A stretch of DNA of 64,000 nt from contig NZ_FOXE01000012.1 in NCBI RefSeq assembly GCF_900115635.1, positions 34,648 to 98,647 on the forward strand, written 5' to 3'. The notes beneath the pieces were generated by a model that saw only the letters and a list, made by a program, of their open reading frames with translations, was not told where the DNA came from and searched no databases. Shown piece after piece: positions 44,894 to 54,117 of the stretch. Position numbers and translations under genes: made by a program. Source of the stretch: Oscillibacter sp. PC13 (lineage in GTDB: Bacteria > Bacillota > Clostridia > Oscillospirales > Oscillospiraceae). Each line of letters opens with the position of its first letter. The first letter of the stretch is position 1.

Positions 44894-46183
44894 TCAGTTT
44901 AGTACGGTATAACGACCAAAGGGGACAAAGGCCACTGTTGCATTGGGACCGTACTTCTCCAACAGACGGTCAAAGACCTTCTGGACATTGGCAGGACCGC
45001 TGGCGCACAATCCCACATCCTTAGCAAAGTCCAAATTCTGATCAAGGGTGATATACTCCGTCGCTTTGCGGACCATCACCTCGTAGACCTTGTACCAGAT
45101 GCAGCCAGCCCACAATTCGTTTTTATGGCTGTAAAAGTCCTTCAACGCAGCCTCATTGTGCTCTGCAGAAGGCGGCATATAGGCCTTCAGCAGATCCATC
45201 AGAGCGAAGCCCTCCAATGCGCCGTAACCGGGGCATGGGCTGGCAAAGAGAATGGTACCGTCATCTTTGGTGACGGGATCCACGTTGACCACGGCCCAGC
45301 TGGTGTGGAAGAACAGGTGATCGGTAGGAGCGGTGGAGCCGCAGATCACAATATCTGCCTTCTCCGTCACAGGGAACTTATAAATCTTATCGTACTCTGC
45401 TACGGATGCCCGGTGTGACTCCTCCGGTTCACCGGCATTGATGGCCACAATGTCAAACCGGTTACTGACAATGACGTTGATTCCCATGGTAATGCCGCAC
45501 ATGTGCAGTGCCTCGTATTTGTCCAGCTGCATGGCAGCCTCATTATTGCCGGGCACACAGGTGGGGGAGAGAGACATGATATGGTTCATCTCAATGGTTT
45601 CGTTGTTGGCAGTGCCGGGAATCACCATACCGGATCCGCCGTACCCCCACAAAGTTGCCTGGGTGGTGCCTAGCGTGATTTTCACATCGGCCTCGTCCAC
45701 CCATTTATGCACCCAAATGGGAATGCCGCGGGTGCTGACACCCTTGAAGGCATAATTATCCGCCTGGCTCACATCGTTGGAGCATACTGGCAGACCGAGA
45801 CTATAAAGCTTATCACCCAGCTTGGTGCGAACTTCATCATCATTCAGCGGGCCTACCTTACCGGATCCGATGACAATTTTGATGGAGCAGCCGGCTGCCT
45901 GAAGCTTTTTCACCAGAGGTAACAGAAGAAGATCTGTCGGCGCAGCGCGGAACTGGTTTTCGATCATCAAAACGACGCTCTTTCCGCCGGCAACCAGTTC
46001 GGAGAGCTTCTTGCCTCCAACAGGATGCTCAACGGCGTCCAGCAGGGCCTGAGCAGGATCTGCCAGGGGAGCGGGTTCCTCGGGAACAAACTCCAGAAGC
46101 TTGCAGCTGTCAGGAATGCTGAGAGGCAGAACAGTACCGCGATCCTCCGCAGCTTCAAAGGGAATGTTGATAATTTTTGACAT
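44894..46183 (-). CDS. LarA-like nickel-dependent racemase/epimerase family protein (DUF2088)
   Basis: Protein of 429 residues, the length of LarA. N-terminal DUF2088-type nucleotide-binding half (SVVLMIENQFRAAPTDLLLLPLVKKL near 68; IVIGSGKVGPLNDDE near 101), then the cofactor-site region IPIWVHKWVDEADVKITLGTTQATLWGYGGSGMVIPG near 155-192, where a His and Lys lie where LarA binds its nickel-pincer nucleotide. LarA homologues racemise or epimerise hydroxy acids. No larB/larC/larE cofactor genes are seen nearby. Start at 46183 with AAGGAGGT. Confidence 0.85.
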   Translation of the reverse strand: MSKIINIPFEAAEDRGTVLPLSIPDSCKLLEFVPEEPAPLADPAQALLDAVEHPVGGKKLSELVAGGKSVVLMIENQFRAAPTDLLLLPLVKKLQAAGCSIKIVIGSGKVGPLNDDEVRTKLGDKLYSLGLPVCSNDVSQADNYAFKGVSTRGIPIWVHKWVDEADVKITLGTTQATLWGYGGSGMVIPGTANNETIEMNHIMSLSPTCVPGNNEAAMQLDKYEALHMCGITMGINVIVSNRFDIVAINAGEPEESHRASVAEYDKIYKFPVTEKADIVICGSTAPTDHLFFHTSWAVVNVDPVTKDDGTILFASPCPGYGALEGFALMDLLKAYMPPSAEHNEAALKDFYSHKNELWAGCIWYKVYEVMVRKATEYITLDQNLDFAKDVGLCASGPANVQKVFDRLLEKYGPNATVAFVPFGRYTVLN

Positions 46184-46517
46184 ACAAAAACCTCCTTGAA
46201 TTTCACGGTAAATTCTGAATGTGATAGTGGAAATAAACGTATATTTACTTTCAATCATAGAACTTCAATGTAACAAAGTCAATAAAATCAACAAAAAAGA
46301 ATGCAAAAAGCGGAATAATTTGACTATTACGAACAAAAGCACTTGAGGGTTCTACATGGACGTACGCAGGCGGGCTGCGAAATGATACCAGGGAAAAAGT
46401 GGACGGTTACGGATCAAAGAAAGCATTTAAATTTTGTTAAATTGGACGAAAGAAAACTCCAGCGAATTCAATAAAAACGCAGTAGAATAAGAGAAAATGC
46501 AAAGAGGAGGGATGGTC
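46184..46517. other. Intergenic region between divergent genes
   Basis: About 330 AT-rich bases between the LarA-like gene and the secreted propeller-like gene. It must hold both promoters. A TAGAAT lies at about 46483 on the plus strand without a good -35 box; nothing else is convincing. Confidence 0.4.
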
Positions 46518-47495
46518 ATGAAGTGGAGGCTGGCAAAACGTCTGCTGCTGGTTGGGATTGCACTGGTACTGCTATTTCAAATGACCTTCCTTCTGTACTT
46601 CCGTGACTTTTACGGAGAGGCGGAAAAGGCCTTTTTTGTGCCGGGGCTGTCAGAGAAATTTGTTCCCCAGGGGATGGCGGCTTGGGGCGGGGGCTTTTTT
46701 ATCAGCGGCTATATGGCTGATACCAATGCCGCGCGTCTGTACCGGGTGGTGCCTGGGGGGGAAGCCAGGGAGATTCGGCTGTGTCGGGAGGACGGAGAGA
46801 CTCTTTTCAGCCATGCCGGCGGTGTGACTGTGGGGCGCCGCTTTGCCTACCTCTCCGGCGGCGGGCGGTGCTATGCCTTTTCCACAGAAGAAATGATGGA
46901 TCCCAAACGAAAGACCGCTATTGCAGTTGGAAGCTTTTCCACCGGGAACCGAGCCTCCTTTTGCTGCCTGTGGGGGGAATATTTACTGGTGGGAGAGTAT
47001 GCTTACGGCACCCGGTACCCCACAGCGGCGTCCCATCACATTGTGACACCCGCCGGAGATCAGAACACAGCGCTCGTCATGGCTTTTCATGTAGATGATG
47101 ACGCAGAGCTTGGAGTAAGGGAGAAGCCCTTTATGGTCTGGTCCATCCCGGAACGTGTCCAGGGCATGGCAATTACCAGCGACGGACGCGTGGCCCTCTC
47201 TGCTTCCAGCGCATTGGGGGCGTCCCAAATCTACCTGTACGATGCCGAACGTGCGCTTGGAGGCGGCCGGGGAATTTTCTGGGCTGAAGGGACCCCGGTG
47301 GCCCTGTACTATTTAGACAGCGACGACTGCACGGGGATTCTTCACATGCCGCCCAAGGCAGAAGAGACGGTGTTCACCGGAGGACGGCTGTATGTGCTGT
47401 TTGAGTCTGCCAGCCGCCGCTTCCAATATGGCAGGCTGGTGGGAGGCGACTATGTGTATAAGCTGTCTCTGCCGCCAAAAGGGAACCAAGGCTAG
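46518..47495 (+). CDS. Membrane-anchored extracellular protein, possible beta-propeller
   Basis: Protein of 325 residues: an N-terminal membrane anchor (about 5-28) and an extracellular domain built of repeated short strands (VPQGMAAWGGGFFISGYM, HAGGVTVGRRFAYLSGGGRCYAF, RASFCCLWGEYLLVGEY, VQGMAITSDGRVALSAS, KAEETVFTGGRLYVLFES), a pattern suggesting a propeller of about six blades. No catalytic motif is seen. The ATG at 46518 has AGGAGG 9 bases upstream; earlier ATGs overlap or precede that site. Confidence 0.7.
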   Translation: MKWRLAKRLLLVGIALVLLFQMTFLLYFRDFYGEAEKAFFVPGLSEKFVPQGMAAWGGGFFISGYMADTNAARLYRVVPGGEAREIRLCREDGETLFSHAGGVTVGRRFAYLSGGGRCYAFSTEEMMDPKRKTAIAVGSFSTGNRASFCCLWGEYLLVGEYAYGTRYPTAASHHIVTPAGDQNTALVMAFHVDDDAELGVREKPFMVWSIPERVQGMAITSDGRVALSASSALGASQIYLYDAERALGGGRGIFWAEGTPVALYYLDSDDCTGILHMPPKAEETVFTGGRLYVLFESASRRFQYGRLVGGDYVYKLSLPPKGNQG

Positions 47496-47591
47496 AAGGA
47501 TGTGCTGCCAGCCGCCGCGCGCAAGTATCCTTACCGTGACTGGCAGCAGTGTGGTTTTCCTACTGCCTTGTGGAGGTCTGCCCAACTGCAA

Positions 47592-47638
47592 ACTCCCCCT
47601 TGAGCGATTTTCATCATCTCAAGGGGGAGTGCATTTTA
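47592..47638 (+). terminator. Terminator after the propeller-like gene
   Basis: ACTCCCCCTTGAG pairs with CTCAAGGGGGAGT around 13 bases, followed by GCATTTTA. It lies between convergent genes. Confidence 0.75.
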
Positions 47639-47660
47639 TGGAACCCTGCGGGGGTAAGGA

Positions 47661-48542
47661 TTACTCTGTAAAATGGATGTGGTTAAAAATATGCTCTTCG
47701 CAGAAGCAGTGATAGCCTGTACAGCGGGAACAGTAGCGGAACTGCAGGTCCGGGAAATCGGTGTCTGTGCGGCCACAGACCTCACACTTATGTCGATATC
47801 CCTGTTCACGTGCTTTTTTCTCTTGCTGCCGGACGGCGGATTTAAAGTGAATGGTCTGATGGGAACTCTGATGCCGGGCCCGCCCCCGCCGATAAGAGAT
47901 TTCATCCGTAATATTCGTCCAGAAAAAGACAAAGAAATTTAGAAGCGCGATGATGGGCAGCAGTGCGCCCAGGAGATCCCAGGCAAAAAGACTGCTCAGC
48001 ACCGACAGGGCAAAGAATGCGGCGTCAATCCAGGCCAGCCATTTTACCTTTACCGGAATGATGAAAAACACCAGAAACTGCGTGTCTGGATACAGCATGG
48101 CGAAGGCAAAGAACATGGAGAGATTGACATAGTTTGTCCCGGCAATTCGGATATTTTGCCCCGTCACAAGACCCATGACGATTCCGACAATCAGCGTGAG
48201 AACAACGCCGGAAAGATAGTAGAGGCTGAATTTAGCGGTGCCCCACTCCCGTTCCAGCGTGGAACCAATCATGTAGTAAAAATACAAAAACAGCGCAAGC
48301 CACAGCACATCGCCTGTACTGTAATACCCGGGCATAAAGATGAAAGTGACCAGCCGCCACAGTTCCAAATGCTTCACGGCGTCCCAACTGAAGGCCAGAA
48401 AGCTGACGGCGCCGTATCCGGCAAAAACAGACAGCAGATAGACGATCATATTTCCGGCAACAATAAACTGCATCAGGTTTGGAATGCCAAAGCGGGGATG
48501 GTTGTATGCAAATCGCTCCACCGCAGCGTTCAATTTTCTCAA
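47661..48542 (-). CDS. Rhomboid-like membrane protein lacking catalytic serine, with zinc-ribbon tail
   Basis: Protein of 293 residues with a six-helix rhomboid core (about 20-215): EHLELWRLVTFIFMP-like L1 loop, then LALFLYFYYMIGSTLEREWGTAKFSLYYLSGV. The helix that normally bears GxSG reads AGTNYVNLSMFFAFAML, without the motif, so proteolysis is not expected. The C-terminus is a cysteine/histidine-rich domain CEVCGRTDTDFPDLQFRYCSRCTGYHCFCEEHIFNHIH that probably binds two zinc ions. The TTG at 48542 was chosen because GGAGGG precedes it at the right distance; a TTG five codons earlier overlaps that site. Confidence 0.82.
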   Translation of the reverse strand: MRKLNAAVERFAYNHPRFGIPNLMQFIVAGNMIVYLLSVFAGYGAVSFLAFSWDAVKHLELWRLVTFIFMPGYYSTGDVLWLALFLYFYYMIGSTLEREWGTAKFSLYYLSGVVLTLIVGIVMGLVTGQNIRIAGTNYVNLSMFFAFAMLYPDTQFLVFFIIPVKVKWLAWIDAAFFALSVLSSLFAWDLLGALLPIIALLNFFVFFWTNITDEISYRRGRARHQSSHQTIHFKSAVRQQEKKAREQGYRHKCEVCGRTDTDFPDLQFRYCSRCTGYHCFCEEHIFNHIHFTE

Positions 48543-48665
48543 AATGAAACCCTCCAAAACTTGGAATCAGAATATGACATGATGCATTATACCCGTATTG
48601 TGGAAAAAAGTCATGTATAATTTTTTAACGATACCTCTTTTTTAACAAATTTCATCATCTGTATA

Positions 48666-48695
48666 TTGACAATCGGAAAAATTCTGATAGGATAA
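48666..48695 (+). promoter_or_regulatory. Promoter of metK
   Basis: TTGACA (48666-48671), then TAGGAT/AGGATA after 16-17 bases. Transcription would start just upstream of the SAM-I riboswitch. Confidence 0.65.
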
Positions 48696-48714
48696 AGAGG
48701 ACAATTTCATATCC

Positions 48715-48803
48715 CTTATCAAGAGTGGCGGAGGGAACGGCCCGATGAAGTCACGGCAACCTGCATTGTAAGGTGCCAAATCCGACGGATACCGACAGAT
48801 GAG
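48715..48803 (+). promoter_or_regulatory. SAM-I (S-box) riboswitch
   Basis: The aptamer consensus is clear: CTTATCAAGAG at the 5' side, GGAGGGAACGGCCCGATGAAG, CGGCAACC, then GGTGCCAAATCC and a closing GATGAG that pairs with CTTATC. Bound SAM favours the terminator at 48824-48859 and stops metK expression. Confidence 0.95.
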
Positions 48804-48823
48804 GAGCAAGAAAAGAGTTCTTT

Positions 48824-48859
48824 ATTGCGCGTTTCGTCGGTGAAACGCGTAATTTTTTT
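48824..48859 (+). terminator. Riboswitch-controlled terminator before metK
   Basis: ATTGCGCGTTTC pairs with GAAACGCGTAAT around 6 bases, followed by a seven-T run. It is the expression platform of the S-box leader. Confidence 0.92.
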
Positions 48860-48900
48860 CTTCCGCTTGAAAAGGGATCACAACAAAGGAGAGAAGCGTT

Positions 48901-50088
48901 ATGGCAAGACATTATCTGTTTACTTCTGAGTCCGTGACAGAAGGACATCCCGACAAGGTCTGTGATCAGATTTCCGATGCAGTGCTGGATGCAATTCTGG
49001 AACAGGATCCGCAAGGCCGCGTAGCCTGCGAAACCACCGCATGCACCGGCTTGATCCATGTCATGGGTGAAATTACCACCAGCTGCTATGTGGATATCCC
49101 AAAGATCGCGCGGGAGGTGGTGCGGGACATCGGGTATGACCGCGGCAAGTACGGATTTGACTGTGACACCTGCGGCGTCATTACCTCGATTGACGAGCAG
49201 TCCGCAGACATTGCCCTGGGCGTGGACAAAGCCTTGGAGGACAAAGAGAGCAGCGACAGTGAGTTGGGGCATGGCGCCGGAGATCAGGGCATGATGTTTG
49301 GCTATGCCTGCGATGAGACGCCGGAACTGATGCCCCTGCCCATCTCTCTGGCCCAAAAGCTGGCGCTGCGGCTTACCCAGGTGCGGAAGAGCGGCCAGCT
49401 GAAGTACCTGCGTCCCGACGGAAAGAGCCAGGTTACCGTGGAGTACGATGAGCAGAACCGTCCCGTGCGTGTGGACACGGTGGTAATCTCCACACAGCAC
49501 GACCCGGACACCACGCTGGAACAGATCCGTGCCGATATGATTACGCACGTGATCAAGGAAGTCATCCCTGCGAACATGCTGGACGAACAGACCAAGTACT
49601 ATGTCAATCCAACCGGCCGCTTTGTCAAAGGCGGGCCGGCAGCAGATGCCGGCCTGACGGGCCGGAAAATCATTGTGGACACATACGGCGGCAGTGCACC
49701 CCATGGCGGCGGCTGTTTCTCGGGCAAGGATCCCACCAAGGTAGACCGCAGCGCAGCTTATGCCGCCCGCTGGGTGGCAAAGAACATTGTGGCGGCAGGA
49801 CTTGCCCGCCGCTGCCAGGTGGAGCTGGCTTACGCCATCGGCGTGGCGCAGCCGGTCAGTATTCTGGTAGACACATTTGGTACCAGCACTGTGGGGGACG
49901 ACAAACTGGAGGCAGCTGTTCGCAATGTGTTTGACCTGCGTCCAACGGCTATTATCCGGGATCTGGATCTGCGCAGGCCCATTTACCGCCAGTTGGCGGC
50001 ATATGGCCACATGGGACGGGAGGATCTGGGGGTTTCCTGGGAAAAGACGGACCGCGTGGAGGCCCTGAAGGCTGCTGTGGCAAAATAA
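48901..50088 (+). CDS. metK: S-adenosylmethionine synthetase
   Basis: Enzyme of 395 residues that joins methionine and ATP to give SAM. All signatures are present: [20 protein letters not shown] near 8-27, [12 protein letters not shown] near 124-135, and the P-loop-like [22 protein letters not shown] near 273-294. Start with AAGGAGAG. Its SAM-I leader gives feedback control by the product. mtnN and luxS at 30.7-31.8 kb recycle the SAH produced when SAM is used. Confidence 0.98.
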   Translation: MARHYLFTSESVTEGHPDKVCDQISDAVLDAILEQDPQGRVACETTACTGLIHVMGEITTSCYVDIPKIAREVVRDIGYDRGKYGFDCDTCGVITSIDEQSADIALGVDKALEDKESSDSELGHGAGDQGMMFGYACDETPELMPLPISLAQKLALRLTQVRKSGQLKYLRPDGKSQVTVEYDEQNRPVRVDTVVISTQHDPDTTLEQIRADMITHVIKEVIPANMLDEQTKYYVNPTGRFVKGGPAADAGLTGRKIIVDTYGGSAPHGGGCFSGKDPTKVDRSAAYAARWVAKNIVAAGLARRCQVELAYAIGVAQPVSILVDTFGTSTVGDDKLEAAVRNVFDLRPTAIIRDLDLRRPIYRQLAAYGHMGREDLGVSWEKTDRVEALKAAVAK

Positions 50089-50102
50089 ACTAGGCGAAGA
50101 AT

Positions 50103-50137
50103 AAAAATTCCCGCTCTCTCAGAGAGCGGGAATTTTT
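50103..50137. terminator. Bidirectional terminator between metK and csp
   Basis: AAAAATTCCCGCTCT pairs with AGAGCGGGAATTTTT; T runs are present on both strands between convergent genes. Confidence 0.9.
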
Positions 50138-50147
50138 GGTGAAAGCC

Positions 50148-50360
50148 TTACAGAGCGTGAACGTTAACAGCCCGCAGCTTATTGCGATCCTTGGGATCCT
50201 GCTCAGTCTCGAAGGAGACTTTCTGACCCTCGGCCAGGGTGCGGAAGCCGTTGCCCTGAATAGCGGAGAAATGTACGAATACGTCGCCGCTGCCGTCATC
50301 GTCAGAGATGAAGCCAAAACCCTTTGTTTCGTTGAACCACTTTACAGTACCATTATGCAT
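50148..50360 (-). CDS. Cold-shock protein (CspA family)
   Basis: RNA/DNA-binding protein of 70 residues, complete: [15 protein letters not shown] (RNP1 KGFGFI at about 13-18) and DVFVHF (RNP2). It acts as an RNA chaperone. Start at 50360 with AGGAGG. The leader of about 110 bases to its promoter is typical of csp genes, where it controls mRNA stability and translation in the cold. Confidence 0.96.
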   Translation of the reverse strand: MHNGTVKWFNETKGFGFISDDDGSGDVFVHFSAIQGNGFRTLAEGQKVSFETEQDPKDRNKLRAVNVHAL

Positions 50361-50485
50361 GATGATACCTCCTGATAAAAATGTTATTCCAGAGCAAAAA
50401 AAGAAGCCACAGCCGACGCAAGTCAAAATGGAAATTGACTTACAGAGCTGTAGCAATCAATTCGTACATTTAGAACACAAACTGC

Positions 50486-50513
50486 ATTATAACACATCCC
50501 ACACAAAAGTCAA
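50486..50513 (-). promoter_or_regulatory. Sigma-A promoter of the cold-shock gene
   Basis: On the minus strand, TTGACT (50508-50513), a 16-base spacer and TATAAT (50486-50491). Confidence 0.75.
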
Positions 50514-50635
50514 ACAGAATTTGCAAGATTCCATAAAAAATCCAGCTGAAAGCAGGTTGACCTCAGATGTGGAATGGGGTATTATACAAAATAAGTGTTC
50601 TGATTGTCCAATAAAGTGCCTGAAGGAGTGGTCGT

Positions 50636-51652
50636 ATGCCCAGCATTTCCATCATTGTCCCTGTCTATCAGGCAGAAAAGTATCTTCAAAAGTGTGTGGA
50701 AAGTGTGATAAAGCAGACATTCCCCGACTGGGAGCTGCTGCTGATTGATGACGGATGCACAGACGGATCTCCGGCCATTTGTGATCGGTGTGCGGCGGAG
50801 GATGCTCGCATTCGGGTATTCCATAAGAAAAAAAATGGCGGTGTCAGCGCTGCGAGAAATTTAGGGCTGGCAGAAGCCAAGGGGGATTACATCGCCTTTT
50901 TGGATGTAGATGACCGCTATGAATTCCGCTGCCTGGAGACACTGTGGTGCCTGCGGGAGCAGTCCGGGGCTGACACAGCTGCCTGCGCGCACCTGAACTT
51001 ATGGGCGGATGGACATAAGGCTCCGGAACTGGTGCTGCCGGCAGGGGTATATGACCAGAAGGAAATTCGGGAAAAGATAGTTGTCTCCCTTTTGGGAGAG
51101 CGTTTAAAGCAGCCGGTATTCAACGGTTTTATCTGGAGGTATCTCTATTCAGCGGATATTATCCGCAGGGCACAGATTGCCTTTGAGGGAGCCTATTTAG
51201 AGGACGAGCTGTTTTTGATGGAATACTTTTGCAATGCCAGCAAGCTGGCGGTGACAGAACAGCCGCTGTACCGATATTTTATCAATCCCTCTTCTGCGAC
51301 CCATAAATATATGAGGGAATTCCTGCAAATTTTCCGCCGCTATATGCAGCGGAAAGAGGAGATTGCCGGGCAGTACCGTTTGGATGAGACCTGCCCTCAG
51401 TGGCGGGAGAACTCCAACTGGGCAGGCCTCCTGATTGCAATTGGAAATGAATATGCGAGGGGAAACGACAAGCCTGTCCGCCAGCGGCAGAAAACCGTGG
51501 AGGAGATGTGCCGTCAGCCGGAGATGGAAAAGGCAATTAAGACATATACTCCGGAGGGCCTGAATCCCAATAAGCAACTGGTGGCGAATCTGGTGAGGGG
51601 GAGGCATTTTTTCCTTCTGACGCAGATGTACCGTCTGAAAAACCGTATTTGA
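50636..51652 (+). CDS. Family 2 glycosyltransferase
   Basis: GT-A fold sugar transferase of 338 residues. SISIIVPVYQAEKYLQKCVESVIKQTFPDWELLLIDDGCTDGS (residues 3-45) is the nucleotide-sugar region, NGGVSAARNLGLAEAKGDYIAFLDVDD (67-93) holds the DxD metal site, and LEDELFLMEYF near 195 the likely catalytic acidic residue. It probably adds a sugar to a surface polysaccharide or teichoic acid in the cytoplasm. It is followed after about 20 bases by an O-antigen ligase-like gene, giving a small glycan-assembly unit. Confidence 0.92.
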   Translation: MPSISIIVPVYQAEKYLQKCVESVIKQTFPDWELLLIDDGCTDGSPAICDRCAAEDARIRVFHKKKNGGVSAARNLGLAEAKGDYIAFLDVDDRYEFRCLETLWCLREQSGADTAACAHLNLWADGHKAPELVLPAGVYDQKEIREKIVVSLLGERLKQPVFNGFIWRYLYSADIIRRAQIAFEGAYLEDELFLMEYFCNASKLAVTEQPLYRYFINPSSATHKYMREFLQIFRRYMQRKEEIAGQYRLDETCPQWRENSNWAGLLIAIGNEYARGNDKPVRQRQKTVEEMCRQPEMEKAIKTYTPEGLNPNKQLVANLVRGRHFFLLTQMYRLKNRI

Positions 51653-51673
51653 AGAAATGAGGATTATTTCGGA

Positions 51674-53188
51674 ATGACGATTCTGCGCGAGAGCTATTTG
51701 TACCATCTAGGGGTGGCACTGTGTGCAGCTTATATGGACAGCGGGGTTCACCGCTGCCTGGTGGCCTTAGGTGCGTGGTGCAACCGACAAATTGATGAGA
51801 GTACGGTCCTTCATATCCTCTGCAGGGAGGGGGCTGTTGCAAAGGGCTGGGGAGAGAGTTTTCTCTGCCGTTTCCTGACACGTTTGATCAATCTGCCGGC
51901 CTGGCTGCTGCACAAGCTGTACGCAGCCCTGCGCCTTACATTTGAAGACAGCGTTTTTGCCCGGCTGGCCTTTGCTGTGGGGGATGAGACTGCAGTTGCG
52001 GAATCCTGGCTGATTATGCTGCTGTGGGTGATTCCCTTTTCTCATTGGAATAACGCATACAGCCTGATGGGATTTTCCATGTTGCTGGTGCTCTTCCATG
52101 CCGGCGCGATGCACCGGCAGCATTTTCGCCTGAATCTGAAGAATATTGGCTTTTATCCGGTACTGCTGTTTGGCGCCATGTTCTTGGCTGTGGCGTTTTC
52201 TTATGCGCCGTCGCTTTCTCTGCGATTTTTATTTTATCATATTTCTGCTGCGCTGTGCGTGCTTGTGACAGTCAGTGCCGTCCGCTGTACAGCGGATTTA
52301 AAGCGATTGGCTGCAGGCGGAAGTGTCTGCGTAGCCGTTTCTTCCCTATATGGGGTATATCAGCGGATCCAAGGTGTGGAAGTGAACGAGTCTTATGTGG
52401 ACTTGGAAGTGAATGCGGGGATGCCTGGCCGGGTGGAATCCTATTTTGATAATCCCAATACCTTCGCAGAGGTTTTGATTTTGCTGCTTCCGCTGGTGCT
52501 GGCGCTGATCCTGTGCACTCGGTGCCGCGCCGGCAAGTTGGCTGCTTGCGGTGCGTTCGTGCTGGGAATAGCTGCTCTTGGCATGACATACTCCCGGGCC
52601 AGTTGGGTGGGCATGGCATGTGCGATGGCGGTGATGGTGTTCCTTTGGAAGCCCCGCCTGATTCCGGCGTTTGCCATTGCCTGCGTCCTGGCAGTACCAT
52701 TCCTGCCGGACACCATCTGGAACCGTATTCTCACCATTGCCAACCCTGCGGACAGCTCTACTGCCAGCCGTATTCCATTGTATGAGGCGGCTGTGGAGGT
52801 CATTAAAAATTCACCTGTTTCCGGAGCAGGACTGGGAACTGCCGCTACACAAGCATATATTGGAGACTTGAACCTGTATCATGGGGAAGCACCGTTTGTC
52901 CATGCACACAACTTTTACTTGGAAGTTTGGATTGAGGCTGGAATTTTAGGTGTAATTGGCTTTGTGGGAGCAATGCTCTGGAATATCAAGCGGGCGGCAC
53001 ATATGGTCCGTCATTGTAGGGATTCTGCAGCAAGAACAATTACCTGTGCGGCAGCTGCTGCTCTCTGCGGATCAATGGTTTGTGGCTTAGCGGATTATTT
53101 GTGGAACTACCCGCGGGTAATGTGTATTTTTTGGTTCGTATTTGCAGTGGCCCTTTCAGGAACGAAGGTTTGCCAGGAGAATAGCTAG
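51674..53188 (+). CDS. O-antigen ligase / polymerase-like membrane protein
   Basis: Protein of 504 residues with about 10-12 membrane segments and a large outside loop. The Wzy_C-type region GMTYSRASWVGMACAMAVMV (near 305-324) and the loop PVSGAGLGTAATQAYIGDLNL...FVHAHNFYLEVWIEAGILGVIGFVGAML (near 377-435), with the conserved HAHN histidines, identify an O-antigen ligase/polymerase family member. The first 120 residues (cytoplasmic, helical) are unusual. It likely links or polymerises surface glycan built with the upstream glycosyltransferase. Confidence 0.88.
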   Translation: MTILRESYLYHLGVALCAAYMDSGVHRCLVALGAWCNRQIDESTVLHILCREGAVAKGWGESFLCRFLTRLINLPAWLLHKLYAALRLTFEDSVFARLAFAVGDETAVAESWLIMLLWVIPFSHWNNAYSLMGFSMLLVLFHAGAMHRQHFRLNLKNIGFYPVLLFGAMFLAVAFSYAPSLSLRFLFYHISAALCVLVTVSAVRCTADLKRLAAGGSVCVAVSSLYGVYQRIQGVEVNESYVDLEVNAGMPGRVESYFDNPNTFAEVLILLLPLVLALILCTRCRAGKLAACGAFVLGIAALGMTYSRASWVGMACAMAVMVFLWKPRLIPAFAIACVLAVPFLPDTIWNRILTIANPADSSTASRIPLYEAAVEVIKNSPVSGAGLGTAATQAYIGDLNLYHGEAPFVHAHNFYLEVWIEAGILGVIGFVGAMLWNIKRAAHMVRHCRDSAARTITCAAAAALCGSMVCGLADYLWNYPRVMCIFWFVFAVALSGTKVCQENS

Positions 53189-53204
53189 CGGAGCGAGGAG
53201 TGTC

Positions 53205-53230
53205 CCCCTGACTCCAACAGGAGTCAGGGG
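53205..53230 (+). terminator. Hairpin after the ligase-like gene
   Basis: CCCCTGACTCC pairs with GGAGTCAGGGG around AACA, 16 bases after the stop. No T run follows, so termination may be weak. Confidence 0.6.
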
Positions 53231-53569
53231 CGTCCTTGAAGAAATAATAAATGGACTTGACTTTATCGAATAATCAGCTAAAATATAAACGATATGATTT
53301 TCGGGATCTAATATCATGCATCATGAACTTGGATGGATATGCTTGATGAGGATATAATGTCATATCGAAGACATAGCACGAGTAACTTTTTTGAAGAGCG
53401 ATGTGCCGCTATTCGGGACGGAAAAGGCAAAACTCACGAAGCCATTGACATGCGGGCACTAGTGGGAATTTATTACGGACCGAAAAGCATCAAAAATTGC
53501 AGTCGGCCACAGAAGGGGGAAAACTTTGAATCGCACGAGTTTTGTACTATCATCAAGACAACGAAATAT

Positions 53570-53607
53570 CCGGGATTAGCGCAGTTGGTAGCGCACGTGA
53601 TTTGGGA
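53570..53607 (+). repeat. Decayed tRNA-Pro partial copy A
   Basis: Resembles the 5' half of the tRNA-Pro at 53976: CCGGGATTAGCGCAGTTGGTAG..., up to the anticodon loop TTTGGGA. The anticodon stem no longer pairs and no T arm follows. Confidence 0.7.
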
Positions 53608-53750
53608 GCGCGCGGGCCTCATCCATGAGGGAAAAAGCGTAAGCCCACAACGCGCTGAGACACTAGCAGAAGCGGGAACCAGTTCCGCAAAGCCGCTGGT
53701 CAAAAAACGGCGTTGACCACATGTTTGACCACAATTGGAAAATTCCATAA

Positions 53751-53789
53751 CCGGGTGTAGCGCAGTTGGTAGCGCGCTTGCTTTGGGAT
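53751..53789 (+). repeat. Decayed tRNA-Pro partial copy B
   Basis: Begins CCGGGTGTAGCGCAGTTGG, with an intact acceptor 5' strand and D arm, and ends in the anticodon loop (TTTGGGA). The bases just upstream (TTCCATAA) also match the flank of the real tRNA gene. The 3' half is absent. Confidence 0.75.
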
Positions 53790-53975
53790 ACTATACGACT
53801 TATCATTCGGCTTTCTTTCTATCTGTCTACGCCTCTTGAAACACGGGCGAAAGCGGGATTTCCGAACCGCTTTCACCCTCCGAAAAACCTCGCATGACCA
53901 CATGGACGCCCATAGACACTGACCACAGTTTACTTTTCACTTTTTCTGTGCTATGATATTGCAACAACTTCATAA

Positions 53976-54051
53976 CCGGGTGTAGCCCAGTTGGTAGGGC
54001 GCCTGCCTTGGGAGCAGGAGGTCGTCGGTTCAAGCCCGGCCACTCGGACCA
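53976..54051 (+). tRNA. tRNA-Pro (anticodon TGG)
   Basis: Complete cloverleaf of 76 bases with encoded CCA. Acceptor CCGGGTG pairs with CACTCGG (one G-U pair); D stem GCCC/GGGC; anticodon stem CCTGC/GCAGG with loop CTTGGGA (anticodon TGG); T arm GTCGG-TTCAAGC-CCGGC. A strong terminator follows. Confidence 0.97.
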
Positions 54052-54106
54052 TGCAGAGTGTCCTTATGGGATCTGAGTATCCTGTAATGGACACTCTGCA
54101 TTTTTT
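54052..54106 (+). terminator. Terminator of tRNA-Pro
   Basis: TGCAGAGTGTCC pairs with GGACACTCTGCA, followed by TTTTTT. Confidence 0.9.
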
Positions 54107-54117
54107 ATTTCAAAAAT

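Noticed and set aside
48558..48665. Extra riboswitch or small gene before metK
   Set aside because: Only an AT-rich spacer; the SAM-I aptamer starts at 48715.
53333..53716. Open frame of 127 codons upstream of and across tRNA-Pro copy A
   Set aside because: No ribosome site, no recognisable domain, and its second half is a translation of the tRNA remnant; the opposite strand is equally open.
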